Below are positions 55,601 to 64,000 of a DNA stretch of 64,000 nt, piece by piece. The stretch is from Iodidimonas nitroreducens (GTDB lineage: Bacteria > Pseudomonadota > Alphaproteobacteria > Sphingomonadales > Rhodothalassiaceae), in NCBI RefSeq assembly GCF_008579165.1, contig NZ_BKCN01000002.1; one strand, given 5' to 3'. The notes beneath the pieces are model-generated. The model was not told the DNA's origin and searched no databases. It saw nothing but the letters and a program-made list of their open reading frames with translations. Within the stretch, counting starts at the first letter, position 1; each line of letters begins with the position of its first letter. Made by a program: the position numbers and the translations under genes.

Positions 55601-56006
55601 CTCTGCCAATGGTCCGCGTATTGGATTAACCATGGAAGGGCAGATCGATGAACAATTTGATCGCATCAATATCAATGGGGTGATCGTTCCTGCCTATCGG
55701 TTCAATTCCTTTCTGGGCAATATTCCCCTGATTGGCGGATTGTTCACCGGCGGGCAGGGGGGGGGGTTGTTTGCCTTGTCTTATCGGGTGAAGGGCCGCA
55801 CATCCGATCTCGATATTTCGGTCAATGCGTTGACGGCGATCATGCCGGGGATTTTGCGCAAACCCTTCGAGGGCAGCAAGGGCAGGATCGAGCCTGATGA
55901 CCTTGATGAGCTTGATGAGCTTGATCCCCTGGATCCTTTGAATAATCCGCCAAAAAATGGGGAGGAAGCTGATCCGGCCCTTGAAAGCGCCGAACCGCCC
56001 CAATAA
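52681..56006 (+). CDS. AsmA-like/DUF3971 bridge-type membrane protein (1-base break at 55125)
   Basis: A 1,108-residue protein after correction. A single N-terminal membrane anchor (about residues 8-30) precedes a very long periplasmic beta region with DUF3971 and AsmA-like C-terminal features (the last third, with GRPRIGLTMEG-type strands and FNSFLGNIPLIGGLFTGG). These giant beta proteins include YhdP and TamB relatives and carry phospholipids between membranes. A base is missing near 55125: PLIWKGL should be followed by VALDGISFYDLAISGRHDG. The acidic end reads DLDELDELDPLDPL. I start at the GTG at 52681, which follows GGAGAG; an ATG at 52639 is also possible. Divergent from glnE. Confidence 0.82.
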
Positions 56007-56034
56007 AGCTGCATCTGACCGGCTGAAGAGAATT

Positions 56035-57318
56035 TCAGGAGGATTTCAGGATGACGAGGGCATGGCGCTTTTTGCCCGCCGATAATTTAAGCTGATGATC
56101 CTCGAAATCATCGGCAGAAATCCGATAATTTTCGTCCTCTACGGGCTGATCATTGAGCCGCGCCCCGCCCTGGCTGATCAGGCGGCGCACTTCCTTGCGC
56201 GATTGGGCTAGCCCGGCTTCGATATAAAGATCGAGGATGCTTAATCCCTCATCCGTTGATGCAGGATCATCAGATGAGGTGAGGCGCCCCGGCTCGATGA
56301 CGATTTGGGGCAGGCCCTCCGCCAATGTGCCCTGCTCAAAAGTTTGGGTGGCAGTATTTTGCGCCATCACAGCGGCATCGTCCCCGCGCGCCAGCCTCGT
56401 GGCTTCAAAGGCCAGAATTTTCTTGGCTTCATTGATCTCCGCCCCGCCCAAGGCTTCAAGCTTTGCAATCTCGGCCAGATCAAGCTCGGTAAACAGGCGG
56501 AGGAAGCGGCCAACATCGGCATCAGGAACATTCCGCCAGAATTGATAATAATCATAGGCAGAAAGGGCCTCTTCATTAAGCCACACCGCCCCTTGTGCGG
56601 TTTTGCCCATTTTGCTGCCATCGGATTTGGTGATCAGGGGGCTGGTGATGCCATAAAGCTCAAGCCCATCCATGCGCCGGCTCAATTCAATGCCATTGAT
56701 GATATTGCCCCATTGATCGGAGCCACCCAATTGCAGGCGGCAGCCATGCCGCTTGGCGAGTTCGGCAAAATCATAGGCCTGTAGGATCATATAATTGAAT
56801 TCGAGGAAGGTCATGGGCTGTTCGCGTTCCAGCCGCAGCTTCACCGAGTCAAAACTCAGCATTCTGTTGATCGTGAAATGGCGGCCCACATCGCGCAAAA
56901 AGCTGAGATAACCCAAACCATCCAGCCATTCGGCATTATCAACCATCAGCCCGCCGGTGGGGCTGTCATCAAAATCGATGAAGCGGGAAAAAACCCGCTT
57001 GATCCCCGCCATATTGCTATTGATATCCTCAAGGCTCAGAAATTTACGGGCTTCATCCCGGCCTGTGGGATCGCCGATGCGGGTGGTGCCGCTCCCCATC
57101 AGAACAATCGGCTTATGGCCCGTTTTCTGAATCCAGCGCAGCATCATGATCTGCACCAATGAGCCGACATGCAAGGACGGGGCGGTGCAATCAAAGCCGA
57201 TATAAGCAGGCAGGCTTTGGCGGGCGGCCAAAGCATCAAAGGCCACATCATTGGTGCTTTGAAACAAAAAGCCGCGTTCATCAAGAACACGCATGAGATC
57301 GGATTGATAGCTCGTCAT
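56035..57318 (-). CDS. tyrS: Tyrosyl-tRNA synthetase
   Basis: A 427-residue class I synthetase. The HIGH-type motif is HVGS (His50-Ser53), the KMSKS-type loop is KMGKT (236-240), and the tyrosine-binding residues lie in QAYDFAEL and GGSDQWGNI. The C-terminal S4 domain (GLAQSRKEVRRLISQGGARLND) contacts the tRNA. KMGKT with Gly in place of Ser is a known TyrS form. It lies between the AsmA-like gene and the divergent anmK, an arrangement common in Alphaproteobacteria and linked to recovery of cell-wall sugars. Confidence 0.96.
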   Translation of the reverse strand: MTSYQSDLMRVLDERGFLFQSTNDVAFDALAARQSLPAYIGFDCTAPSLHVGSLVQIMMLRWIQKTGHKPIVLMGSGTTRIGDPTGRDEARKFLSLEDINSNMAGIKRVFSRFIDFDDSPTGGLMVDNAEWLDGLGYLSFLRDVGRHFTINRMLSFDSVKLRLEREQPMTFLEFNYMILQAYDFAELAKRHGCRLQLGGSDQWGNIINGIELSRRMDGLELYGITSPLITKSDGSKMGKTAQGAVWLNEEALSAYDYYQFWRNVPDADVGRFLRLFTELDLAEIAKLEALGGAEINEAKKILAFEATRLARGDDAAVMAQNTATQTFEQGTLAEGLPQIVIEPGRLTSSDDPASTDEGLSILDLYIEAGLAQSRKEVRRLISQGGARLNDQPVEDENYRISADDFEDHQLKLSAGKKRHALVILKSS

Positions 57319-57435
57319 AAGGATTGATTCTTGTCAGACATTGGGGCCAAAGATGGTGGGTAAACGAAAAAGCCCGGTTATCTAGCACGGCCTGTGCGCC
57401 GGTTGCAATTGGCCGATGCACAGCAGGGAATGGAC

Positions 57436-58586
57436 ATGACAAAGCTCGCAGCAGCCTATCGCGCCCTTGGATTGATGAGCGGAACATCCCGCGATGGCAT
57501 CGATGCGGCGATCATCGAAACCGATGGTCAGGATTGGGTGCGGACCGGTCCCTCCTGTTTTTTGCCCTATGAACCCGAAATGCGCCATGATCTGGCGCAA
57601 GCTGTGGCGCGCGCCCGCCAAGGCGGATTTGAGGTGAAAACCGAAATGGCAAGCATCGAGGCCCGGATCACCATGGCGCATCAAGATGCCGTGGATAAGC
57701 TTTTGCAAAAGTCATGCTTGGCACCTGATGAAATCGATCTGATCGGCTTTCATGGTCACACCCTTTTTCATGATCCAAAAACGGGCTGACATGGCAGATC
57801 GGCGATGCCGGGGCTTTGGCGCGGGCTTCTCAGATCGATGTGGTGGCCGATTTCCGCAGCAGGGATGTGGTTGCCGGGGGCGAGGGCGCGCCGCTGGTCC
57901 CGGCCTATCATCGGGCGCTATTTCGGGCCTGTGCCGATGATCGGATCAAGGATCAGCTTGTCGCGATCCTTAATATCGGCGGGGTTGCAAATATAACCTG
58001 GCTCGATTTGCGCCCGGATCACCCCGATAGCGCGGATGAAGCGCGGATCATGGCCTTTGATTGCGGCCCCGGCAATGCTTTGATCGATGATTGGGTGTTG
58101 CAATCTTTGGGCGTGTCTTATGATAAAGGGGGGCGGCTGGCCGCTAAGGGTCGTTCGGATGAAGGGATCATCAAGGACCTGATGGCCCACCCGTTTTTCG
58201 CGCGGCCTGCGCCCAAATCTTTGGATCGCGATGCCTTTTCCCTGCAATCTTTGAAGGGGCTATCGGCTGAGGATGGTGCGGCCACACTCACGGATTTTAC
58301 GGTGCGCGCCATTGGCAAGGCGCGGGCGCATTTCCCCCATCCGGTTGATGGCTGGTATGTCACCGGGGGTGGGCGGCATAATGGCACCTTAATGCGCCAG
58401 CTTGCTGATCATCTGGCCGTGCCGGTAAAACCCGTGGAGCAGATTGGGTGGAATGGCGATGTTTTGGAAGCCGAAGCCTTTGCCTATCTGGCAGTGCGAT
58501 CCAAACTGGGCTTGGCGATCAGCTGGCCCCAAACCACGGGCGTGCCAAAAGCCATGAGCGGGGGGCGCCTGTTCCCCCATTCATGA
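57436..58586 (+). CDS. anmK: Anhydro-N-acetylmuramic acid kinase (1-base break at 57777-57781)
   Basis: A 383-residue kinase after correction. The ATP-binding loop is GLMSGTSRDGIDAAI at the N-terminus. Later motifs are NIGGVANITW, FDCGPGNALID and GWYVTGGGRHNG. As read, the frame ends at HDPKTG because the run at 57777-57781 has five A's; with six it continues NGLTWQIGDAGALARAS. AnmK phosphorylates and opens anhydro-MurNAc during murein recycling. Divergent from tyrS. The start at 57436 has AGGGA close upstream. Confidence 0.92.
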
Positions 58587-58613
58587 TCTTATGGCCAATC
58601 CTGCCACACGGGT

Positions 58614-59252
58614 TCAACTCAGGCGCTTATCCAGATAGCGATTCACTTCACCGATCATCTGATCAAGCTTACCTTCAAAAAAATGATCGCCGCCTTCGAT
58701 GATGGCTTGATCGATGGTAATGGCCTTTTGCTGCTTAAGCTTTTCGATCAGCTTTTGAACGGCAGCGGGGGCGACAATATCATCAGCCGTGCCCTGCACC
58801 ACGATCCCCGATGAAGGGCAGGGTGCCAGAAAGCTGAAATCATATTTATCGGCGGGCGGCGCAACAGAAATAAAGCCCTGAATTTCCGGGCGGCGCATCA
58901 AAAGCTGCATGGAAATCCAGGCACCAAAAGAAAAGCCCGCAACCCATGTGGCGGGCGCTTCGCTATTAAAGGTTTGCAGCCAATCCAGTGCCGATGCGGC
59001 ATCCGATAGCTCGCCAATGCCTTGATCAAATTCGCCCTGCGAGCGGCCAACACCGCGAAAATTAAAGCGCAAAGTGGCAAATCCGCGCTGCGCAAAGGCA
59101 TGAAACAGATGATACACCACCTTGTTATTCATGGTGCCGCCAAATTGCGGATGCGGGTGCAGGATCAGCGCAACAGGCGCATTGGCTGATTTTCCGGGTT
59201 GGTAACGGCCTTCAAGCCGACCCTCCGGACCGTTGAAAATAACATCGGGCAT
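58614..59252 (-). CDS. Alpha/beta hydrolase
   Basis: A 212-residue cytoplasmic alpha/beta hydrolase. The nucleophile is Ser in AGFSFGAW (GxSxG), the oxyanion region is HPHPQFGGTMNNKV, the acid is the Asp in GTADDIVAP, and the His is in GGDHFFEG, so the triad is complete. It belongs to the small group of acyl-ester hydrolases found in Alphaproteobacteria, often next to cysteine desulfurase genes. Substrate unknown. It lies divergent from the first cysteine desulfurase and convergent with anmK. Confidence 0.82.
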   Translation of the reverse strand: MPDVIFNGPEGRLEGRYQPGKSANAPVALILHPHPQFGGTMNNKVVYHLFHAFAQRGFATLRFNFRGVGRSQGEFDQGIGELSDAASALDWLQTFNSEAPATWVAGFSFGAWISMQLLMRRPEIQGFISVAPPADKYDFSFLAPCPSSGIVVQGTADDIVAPAAVQKLIEKLKQQKAITIDQAIIEGGDHFFEGKLDQMIGEVNRYLDKRLS

Positions 59253-59442
59253 AGGTTTGGGGTACTCTCCGATCGGGCAATGATCACCAGGGTGCCAGCA
59301 CGCAGACTCTGGAACGAACTCGCTTTATATAACCCTGTGGTGCCCCGGCGCAAGCATCGCGCAGCAGCAGGCCAACCATTGGAATTGGCAGGATCGTTTT
59401 TTTAGCTTTGAAACCGTGCTTATGACATGCCATTTCACAGGG

Positions 59443-60654
59443 ATGAAAACAACACGCCATTATCTTGATCATAATGCCACGGCTCCGGTTTTGCCTGAAG
59501 CCCGTGAAGCGGCCCTGCGTGCCATGCTTTTGGTTGGCAATCCATCTTCTGTGCATCATGAAGGGCGGGCAGCCAAGCGCCTGCTGGAAAAGGCACGGGC
59601 CGAGGTGGCAACCCTCATTTCGGCGCGGCCACAGGATGTCATTTTCACATCCGGCGGCACCGAAGCCAATCATCTGGCCCTGCGCGGCCTGCGCTTGCCC
59701 AAAAATGCGGATGGGGCAAAGGACGCGGCTGCCTTCCGCCCCCTGATCATCAATGCCACCGAGCATGAAAGCGTTCTGGCGGCAGCCTCAGCGCTGGATG
59801 GGCGGCTGGATGCTGATGGGGTCACACGCAATCAGATGGCCCTTTGCCCGGTGGATCAGGATGGTTTGATCGATTTTGCGGCCTTGCGCCAATGTTTGGC
59901 CGAAGTATCCCGCCCTGCGCTCGTCTCGATCATGCTGGCCAATAATGAAACCGGCGTGATCCAGCCCATCGCCGCCATCGCCCGTATCGTGCATGAGGCA
60001 GGCGGGCTTTTGCATTGCGATGCGGTGCAGGGGCTGGGCCGCCTGCCCATTGATGTGGGGGCGGCGGATGGCCCTGATTGCATCAGCTTTTCGGGCCATA
60101 AAATCGGTGCCTTGAAAGGTGTGGGCTGCCTGTGGCTGCGGCCCGCTTTGGGGCTGATGCCGCTCATCACCGGGGGCGGGCAGGAACAGGGGCGGCGATC
60201 GGGCACGGAAAATTTTCCTGCTATCGCAAGTTTTGGCGCCGCCGCCCTTCACGCTCGCCAGCAATTGGGTGCGATGAAGGGAATTGCCGCCCTGCGCAGT
60301 TATCTGGAACAAAGGCTGGCCGAAATCGCGCCAGAGGCTGAAATTTATGGCCGGGCGGTGGAAAGGATTGCCAATACCAGCGCCATTCGGATGCCCGGCT
60401 TATCTGCGGAAACCCAGGTGATGAGCTTTGATCTTGAGGGCATTGCGGTCAGTTCCGGTGCGGCCTGCTCATCGGGAAAAGTGCGGACCAGCCATGTGTT
60501 GAAAGCCATGGGGGCCACATCACAGGCGTGTGGCGAGGTGATCCGGCTCAGCATGGGTGTGCAAAACACGATGGAGGATATCGAACGGTTTTTGGTTGTG
60601 TGGAAAAAGATTTATGATCGCGCCCGATCCCGTCGCCCAATGTCGATGACCTGA
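59443..60654 (+). CDS. Cysteine desulfurase, first copy (NifS-like)
   Basis: A 403-residue PLP enzyme of the aminotransferase class V type. The PLP lysine is in SFSGHKIGALKGVG, the active Cys is in SSGAACSSGKVRTSHVL, and the N-terminus reads HYLDHNATAPVLPEA. All key residues are present. Its IscS-like partner follows 31 bases later, and the two differ clearly in sequence, so this is an old duplication and not a recent copy. It releases sulfur from cysteine for iron-sulfur clusters or tRNA thiolation. The ATG at 59443 is chosen because the family begins with the YLDHNAT motif near the N-terminus. Confidence 0.92.
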   Translation: MKTTRHYLDHNATAPVLPEAREAALRAMLLVGNPSSVHHEGRAAKRLLEKARAEVATLISARPQDVIFTSGGTEANHLALRGLRLPKNADGAKDAAAFRPLIINATEHESVLAAASALDGRLDADGVTRNQMALCPVDQDGLIDFAALRQCLAEVSRPALVSIMLANNETGVIQPIAAIARIVHEAGGLLHCDAVQGLGRLPIDVGAADGPDCISFSGHKIGALKGVGCLWLRPALGLMPLITGGGQEQGRRSGTENFPAIASFGAAALHARQQLGAMKGIAALRSYLEQRLAEIAPEAEIYGRAVERIANTSAIRMPGLSAETQVMSFDLEGIAVSSGAACSSGKVRTSHVLKAMGATSQACGEVIRLSMGVQNTMEDIERFLVVWKKIYDRARSRRPMSMT

Positions 60655-60685
60655 TCTTGTAAGCGTAAGATGAGGGGGGCGAGCC

Positions 60686-61903
60686 ATGTTTGATGAAGCC
60701 AGGACCCGTAAAATGCCTGTGAAGCGTCCGATCTATCTGGATTTTCAAGCCACAACACCCCTTGATGAACGGGTGTATGCGGCCATGACGCCATGGTTTG
60801 GGGCTGGGTTTGAGGCAGGTTTTGGCAATCCCCATTCCACCACCCATCGTTTTGGCTGGGAAGCCGCTGCGGCCATCGATGAAGCCCGCAAGGCGGTGGC
60901 GCAGGTGATTGCGGCCGATCCCCGGGCGGTTTTTTTCACGTCCGGGGCAACGGAATCCAATAATCTGGCCATCAAAGGCGTGATGGAGGCCATGCTTTCG
61001 GTAAAGCCCGAACTGATCGTGCCGGTGACCGAACATAAATGCGTGCTGGAATCGGCTTTGGCGATGGAGCGCCGGGGCGCACATGTCAAATGGTTGCCGG
61101 TGGGGCGCGATGGCCTGATCGATCTGGATCAACTGGCCGACCTGATCACGGATCGCACCGCCCTTGTTTCGGTGATGGCAGTGAATAATGAAATCGGGGT
61201 GATCCAGCCTTTGGCCGAAATTGGGGCCCTGTGCCATCGGAAAGGCGTTTATTTCCATTGTGATGCGGCCCAGGCGTTTGGAAAAATCCCTCTTGATATC
61301 AAAGCGATGAACATCGATCTTTTGAGCATTTCAGGCCACAAGATCTATGGCCCCAAAGGGGTGGGGGCGATTTTCATGCGGCGATCCCGGCCCCGGGTGC
61401 GGTTCGTGCCGCAAATGTCGGGGGGTGGGCAGGAAGAAGGGGTGCGCTCGGGCACTTTATCCCCGGCTTTATGCGTGGGATTGGGCGAGGCAAGCCGCGT
61501 GGCAGCCCAACAAATGGACGAAGATCGCCGCCATGTGCGCAGGCTTTCGCAACGATTTTTTGAAGGATTGCGGCAGGCGCATCCGGGCATTTTGATCAAT
61601 GGCGATCTGGAAAAGCGCTATGAGGGCAATCTCAATCTTTCCTTTCCCGGGATTGATGGGGATCGGTTATTGTCTGGCCTGCGCGATCTGGCGGTGTCAT
61701 CGGGGGCGGCCTGTGCCTCGGCCACATCGGGGCCATCCTATGTGCTCCGCGCCATCGGGCGTTCGCGTGCCGAGAGTTTATCCTCGATCCGCTTTGGCTT
61801 TGGCCGGACCACAAGCATCGATGAGGTTGATTTCGCATGCGAAACGATCAATCACGTGATTGATGAATTGGGGGGTCTCAAAAGCGGGGATCGCAATCAA
61901 TGA
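60686..61903 (+). CDS. iscS: Cysteine desulfurase, second copy (IscS)
   Basis: A 405-residue IscS-type desulfurase. The N-terminus is PVKRPIYLDFQATTPLDERV. The PLP lysine is in SISGHKIYGPKGVG, and the active Cys is in SSGAACASATSGPSYVLRAIG, a loop closer to E. coli IscS than the first copy's. The start at 60686 follows a GAGGGG motif. Its stop overlaps the ferredoxin start by four bases (ATGA at 61900), so the two are coupled. No IscU, IscA, Hsc or Suf gene lies in the window, so the scaffold must be coded elsewhere. Confidence 0.92.
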   Translation: MFDEARTRKMPVKRPIYLDFQATTPLDERVYAAMTPWFGAGFEAGFGNPHSTTHRFGWEAAAAIDEARKAVAQVIAADPRAVFFTSGATESNNLAIKGVMEAMLSVKPELIVPVTEHKCVLESALAMERRGAHVKWLPVGRDGLIDLDQLADLITDRTALVSVMAVNNEIGVIQPLAEIGALCHRKGVYFHCDAAQAFGKIPLDIKAMNIDLLSISGHKIYGPKGVGAIFMRRSRPRVRFVPQMSGGGQEEGVRSGTLSPALCVGLGEASRVAAQQMDEDRRHVRRLSQRFFEGLRQAHPGILINGDLEKRYEGNLNLSFPGIDGDRLLSGLRDLAVSSGAACASATSGPSYVLRAIGRSRAESLSSIRFGFGRTTSIDEVDFACETINHVIDELGGLKSGDRNQ

Positions 61904-62250
61904 CCATGAAGCCGGATCATATCGAGATCATCTTTATGGGCAGGGATGGTCAATCCCACAGAAAGGTGGATGCGCCCATCGGGATCTCATTGATGAAGCT
62001 GGCGCATCTATTTGGCGTGGATGTAGAGGGGGCCTGTGGCGGCAATCTTGCCTGCTCCACATGCCATATGATCTTTTCTCCACAGGATTTTTCCAGATTA
62101 CCGCCCATGAGTGAGGATGAAGAAGATCTGCTTGATCTGACGCCGGGTGTCACCCCAACATCAAGACTGGGCTGCCAGATCATCACCGGGCCGGATTATG
62201 ATGGGCTGGTGATCAAACTGCCCCCCGATCATGATGAGGATTGGGGCTGA
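61900..62250 (+). CDS. fdx: Adrenodoxin-type 2Fe-2S ferredoxin
   Basis: A 116-residue ferredoxin. The cluster Cys residues are in EGACGGNLACSTCHMIF (Cys-x5-Cys-x2-Cys), with the fourth in RLGCQIITG. This is the adrenodoxin or Isc-Fdx class, which provides electrons for iron-sulfur cluster assembly. The overlap with iscS supports that role. The acidic end (PPDHDEDWG) is typical. The next gene, a glutathione transferase, starts 86 bases later. Confidence 0.95.
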   Translation: MTMKPDHIEIIFMGRDGQSHRKVDAPIGISLMKLAHLFGVDVEGACGGNLACSTCHMIFSPQDFSRLPPMSEDEEDLLDLTPGVTPTSRLGCQIITGPDYDGLVIKLPPDHDEDWG

Positions 62251-62336
62251 ACTAACAGTGGGCTGGGATGTTGTGTCTGGCCGTTTGGTTTATCTGATGT
62301 TTTTTCAAAATCAACAAACACTTTGAAAGGTTTAAT

Positions 62337-62975
62337 ATGATTAAGGTCCATCATCTCAATGAATCCCGCTCGCAGCGGATTTTATGGCTGCTTGAAGAAT
62401 TGGGGGCTGAATATGAAATCCAGCATTGGACCCGGGATGCGGAAACTCGCTTTGCCCCCGCAGGATTAAAAGCCATCCATCCTTTGGGAAAATCCCCGGT
62501 GATCGAAGATGGCGATCTGGTTATCGCTGAATCGGCGGCCATCGTTGACTATCTGGCCCAGCTTTATGGCCAGGGCGCGCTGATCCCTAAAACCGATCAT
62601 CCTGATCATTGGGCGCATCAGCAATGGCTGCATTTTGCTGAAGGATCGGCCATCCTGCCGTTCCTTTTGGGGTTATATGTGGGAAAATTGGGCGAAGCAG
62701 GTGCGCCTTTGGGGCCAAGAATAAACAGCGAAATCAATAATGTGCTTGATTATCTTGAGGCAGCACTGGAAGGCCGCGATTTTATCATGGGCGATGATCT
62801 GAGCGCGGCTGATTTCATGCTGATTTTCATTGCCGAAATCGCCCAAAGCAGTGGACGGCTGAAAGAACGCCCGAATCTGAGCGGCTATGTCGCCCGCATC
62901 CAAAAGCGCCCGGCTTATATCCGCGCTCTGAAAGCCGGTGGCCCCTATAGCTTTGCGGCCACCCCATCCAATTAA
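62337..62975 (+). CDS. Glutathione S-transferase
   Basis: A 212-residue GST. The N-terminal thioredoxin-like domain (VHHLNESRSQRILWLLEELG) has Asn-Glu-Ser-Arg-Ser, with Ser as the likely glutathione-activating residue, and ESAAIVDYLAQLYG, the Glu-Ser pair that binds the gamma-glutamyl group. The all-helical C-domain ends with KRPAYIRALKAGGPY. The pattern suggests the beta/theta-like bacterial class. Substrate unknown. Its last four bases overlap the end of the convergent dehydrogenase gene. Confidence 0.9.
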   Translation: MIKVHHLNESRSQRILWLLEELGAEYEIQHWTRDAETRFAPAGLKAIHPLGKSPVIEDGDLVIAESAAIVDYLAQLYGQGALIPKTDHPDHWAHQQWLHFAEGSAILPFLLGLYVGKLGEAGAPLGPRINSEINNVLDYLEAALEGRDFIMGDDLSAADFMLIFIAEIAQSSGRLKERPNLSGYVARIQKRPAYIRALKAGGPYSFAATPSN

Positions 62976-63711
62976 GCCTTTTGGCGGGGGCGTGTTTTCC
63001 ATTCCTTGAAATGGACCATGTCCCCGTTTTCCTGATAATCAGGGCGGAGCATTTCCAGAAAAAGCGGCGCGATATCAGCCGGTTTTGCCAGGGTTTCAGG
63101 ATCTTCACCGGGAAAGGCTTTCGCCCGCATACCGGTGCGGATCGGGCCGGGATCGATCAGATTGACCCTGACCGCCGTTTTGGCACATTCTGCGGCATAG
63201 ATTTCAACCATTTTTTCCAAGGCGGCCTTGGTTGTGGCATAAAGCCCCCAATAAGGCACAGCCTTGTGCGCGGCCCCTGATGTGACAAACAGGGCGCGCC
63301 CGGCATCCGATTGCCGCAAAAGCGGATCAAGCTGCGGATCAGGCGCCAATTGGCGGTCACATTCACGGCCATCACCTCATCCCATTCCTTGGGAGCGAGA
63401 TGACCAAGGGGTGAAAGCGACCCCAAAAGCCCGGCATTGCCCACCAGAATATCCAGCTTTCCCCAGCGTTCATAAAGGGCAGCCCCCAAACGATCGATCC
63501 CCTCATAATCTGTGAGATCAAGAGGCGTGAGCGTTACCGAGCCGCCCATCGCGCGGATGTCATCATCCAGTTCTTCCAAAGCGCCCACGCTGCGGGGCCG
63601 CGCCAAAGCAACGATATGCGCCCCTTGGGCGGCCAAAGCTTTGGCAACGGCATAGCCGATCCCCCGTGAAGCGCCGGTAACGACGGCAATCCGATCTTTT
63701 AATAAAGCCAT
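62972..63711 (-). CDS. Short-chain dehydrogenase beside purF (1-base break at 63331)
   Basis: A 246-residue dehydrogenase after correction. The N-terminal half has VVTGASRGIGYAVAKALAA and NAGLLGS; the second half has VTSGAAH and the YATTKAALEKM catalytic pair. A base is missing near 63331: NWRLIRS should go on LDPLLRQSDAGRALF. Its place downstream of purF on the same strand is conserved in many Alphaproteobacteria. Its substrate is not known. The gene ends against the glutathione transferase gene with a four-base overlap. Confidence 0.87.
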
Positions 63712-63729
63712 TTTTGCTATCCGCTGGTT

Positions 63730-64000
63730 TCAGGGGGCCACAAATAACGCAAGTTCCTGATCGCGATCATTTTCCTGATCGGTCAGATGCGTTGGATAAT
63801 CCCCGCTAAAGCAGGCATCGCAATATTGTGGCTGTTGGTTATTACGGCCTTCGGGAAGAAGACAGGCATGATAAAGGCCATCGATGGAAACGAAAGCCAG
63901 AGAATCGGCATGGATATAATCGCGCATGGCATCGATATCCATGCGGGCGGCCAAAAGCTTTGAACGTTCGGGGGTATCGACCCCATAAAAGCAGCTATGG
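63730..64000 (-). CDS. purF: Amidophosphoribosyltransferase, C-terminal part (runs off the window)
   Basis: The last 89 or so residues of PurF, the first enzyme of purine synthesis. The visible part reads CFYGVDTPERSKLLAARMD, then DSLAFVSIDGLYHACL and QYCDACFSGDYPTHLTD, all typical of the C-terminal PRPP region and tail. The frame is open to base 64000, so the gene continues beyond the window. Its Cys nucleophile and the glutaminase domain lie outside. The dehydrogenase gene follows 18 bases later. Confidence 0.93.
   Translation of the reverse strand, partial: HSCFYGVDTPERSKLLAARMDIDAMRDYIHADSLAFVSIDGLYHACLLPEGRNNQQPQYCDACFSGDYPTHLTDQENDRDQELALFVAP

Noticed and set aside
19178..63331. Widespread programmed frameshifting as a new recoding system
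   Set aside because: Break points share no slippery heptamer, downstream structure or position in the gene. They fall in unrelated housekeeping genes and always need one base back (one case one base out). Sequence error explains all of it.

Overview
The window reads as chromosomal DNA of a free-living, Gram-negative alphaproteobacterium. The evidence is gene neighbourhoods rather than any marker RNA: yfgM-bamB-der, the rpsF-rpsR-rplI operon, fabD-fabG-acpP-fabF-mltG, lptD-surA-pdxA-ksgA, a DUF4170 gene, a DUF2336 gene, a small aa3-oxidase subunit IV, and purF followed by a short-chain dehydrogenase. I cannot place it below class level. There is no rRNA, tRNA, CRISPR array, prophage or recognisable insertion sequence.

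Layout. 0.1-3.7 kb: outer-membrane and ribosome assembly (yfgM, bamB, der). 3.8-6.5 kb: an enoyl-CoA hydratase/isomerase and an RhlE-type RNA helicase on the minus strand. 6.9-11 kb: a DUF2336 gene and gyrA. 11-16.2 kb: an OxyR-like LysR regulator divergent from a translationally coupled operon of an ABC half-transporter with a wrecked ATPase domain, an HlyD-type adaptor and a TolC-type outer-membrane protein. This is the most unusual locus here. 16.3-22.4 kb: an orphan membrane histidine kinase, an AT-rich gap, a small membrane protein and a large autotransporter. 22.5-27.5 kb: a 36-residue oxidase subunit, ssb, a DUF4139 protein, cyclopropane fatty acid synthase and ribosomal proteins L9, S18, S6. 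27.7-33.8 kb: fatty-acid synthesis, mltG, a dehydrogenase and gmk. 33.8-41 kb: ksgA, pdxA, surA, lptD and pepA. 41-49 kb: DUF4170, dipeptide epimerase, mlaC, cytochrome c, an AGCS symporter, bactofilin with its M23 peptidase, and a DUF455 ferritin-like protein. 49-64 kb: bcp, glnE, an AsmA-like protein, tyrS, anmK, a hydrolase, two cysteine desulfurases with a ferredoxin, a glutathione transferase, a dehydrogenase and the 3' end of purF.

A technical point dominates the second half. At least seventeen genes, many of them normally essential (rpsR, acpP, fabF, ksgA, lptD, pepA, glnE and others), are each broken by one or two single-base indels, nearly always the loss of one base from a run of two or more. 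Restoring one base rebuilds a full-length conserved protein every time. I read these as consensus errors in the sequence and annotate each gene as one locus with the break point stated. The first 19 kb look clean.

Three short tandem arrays (23, 17 and 8 bp units) each sit on the stop codon of a gene (rhlE, bcp, pepA). Several proteins carry low-complexity tails (S6, L9, RhlE, bactofilin).
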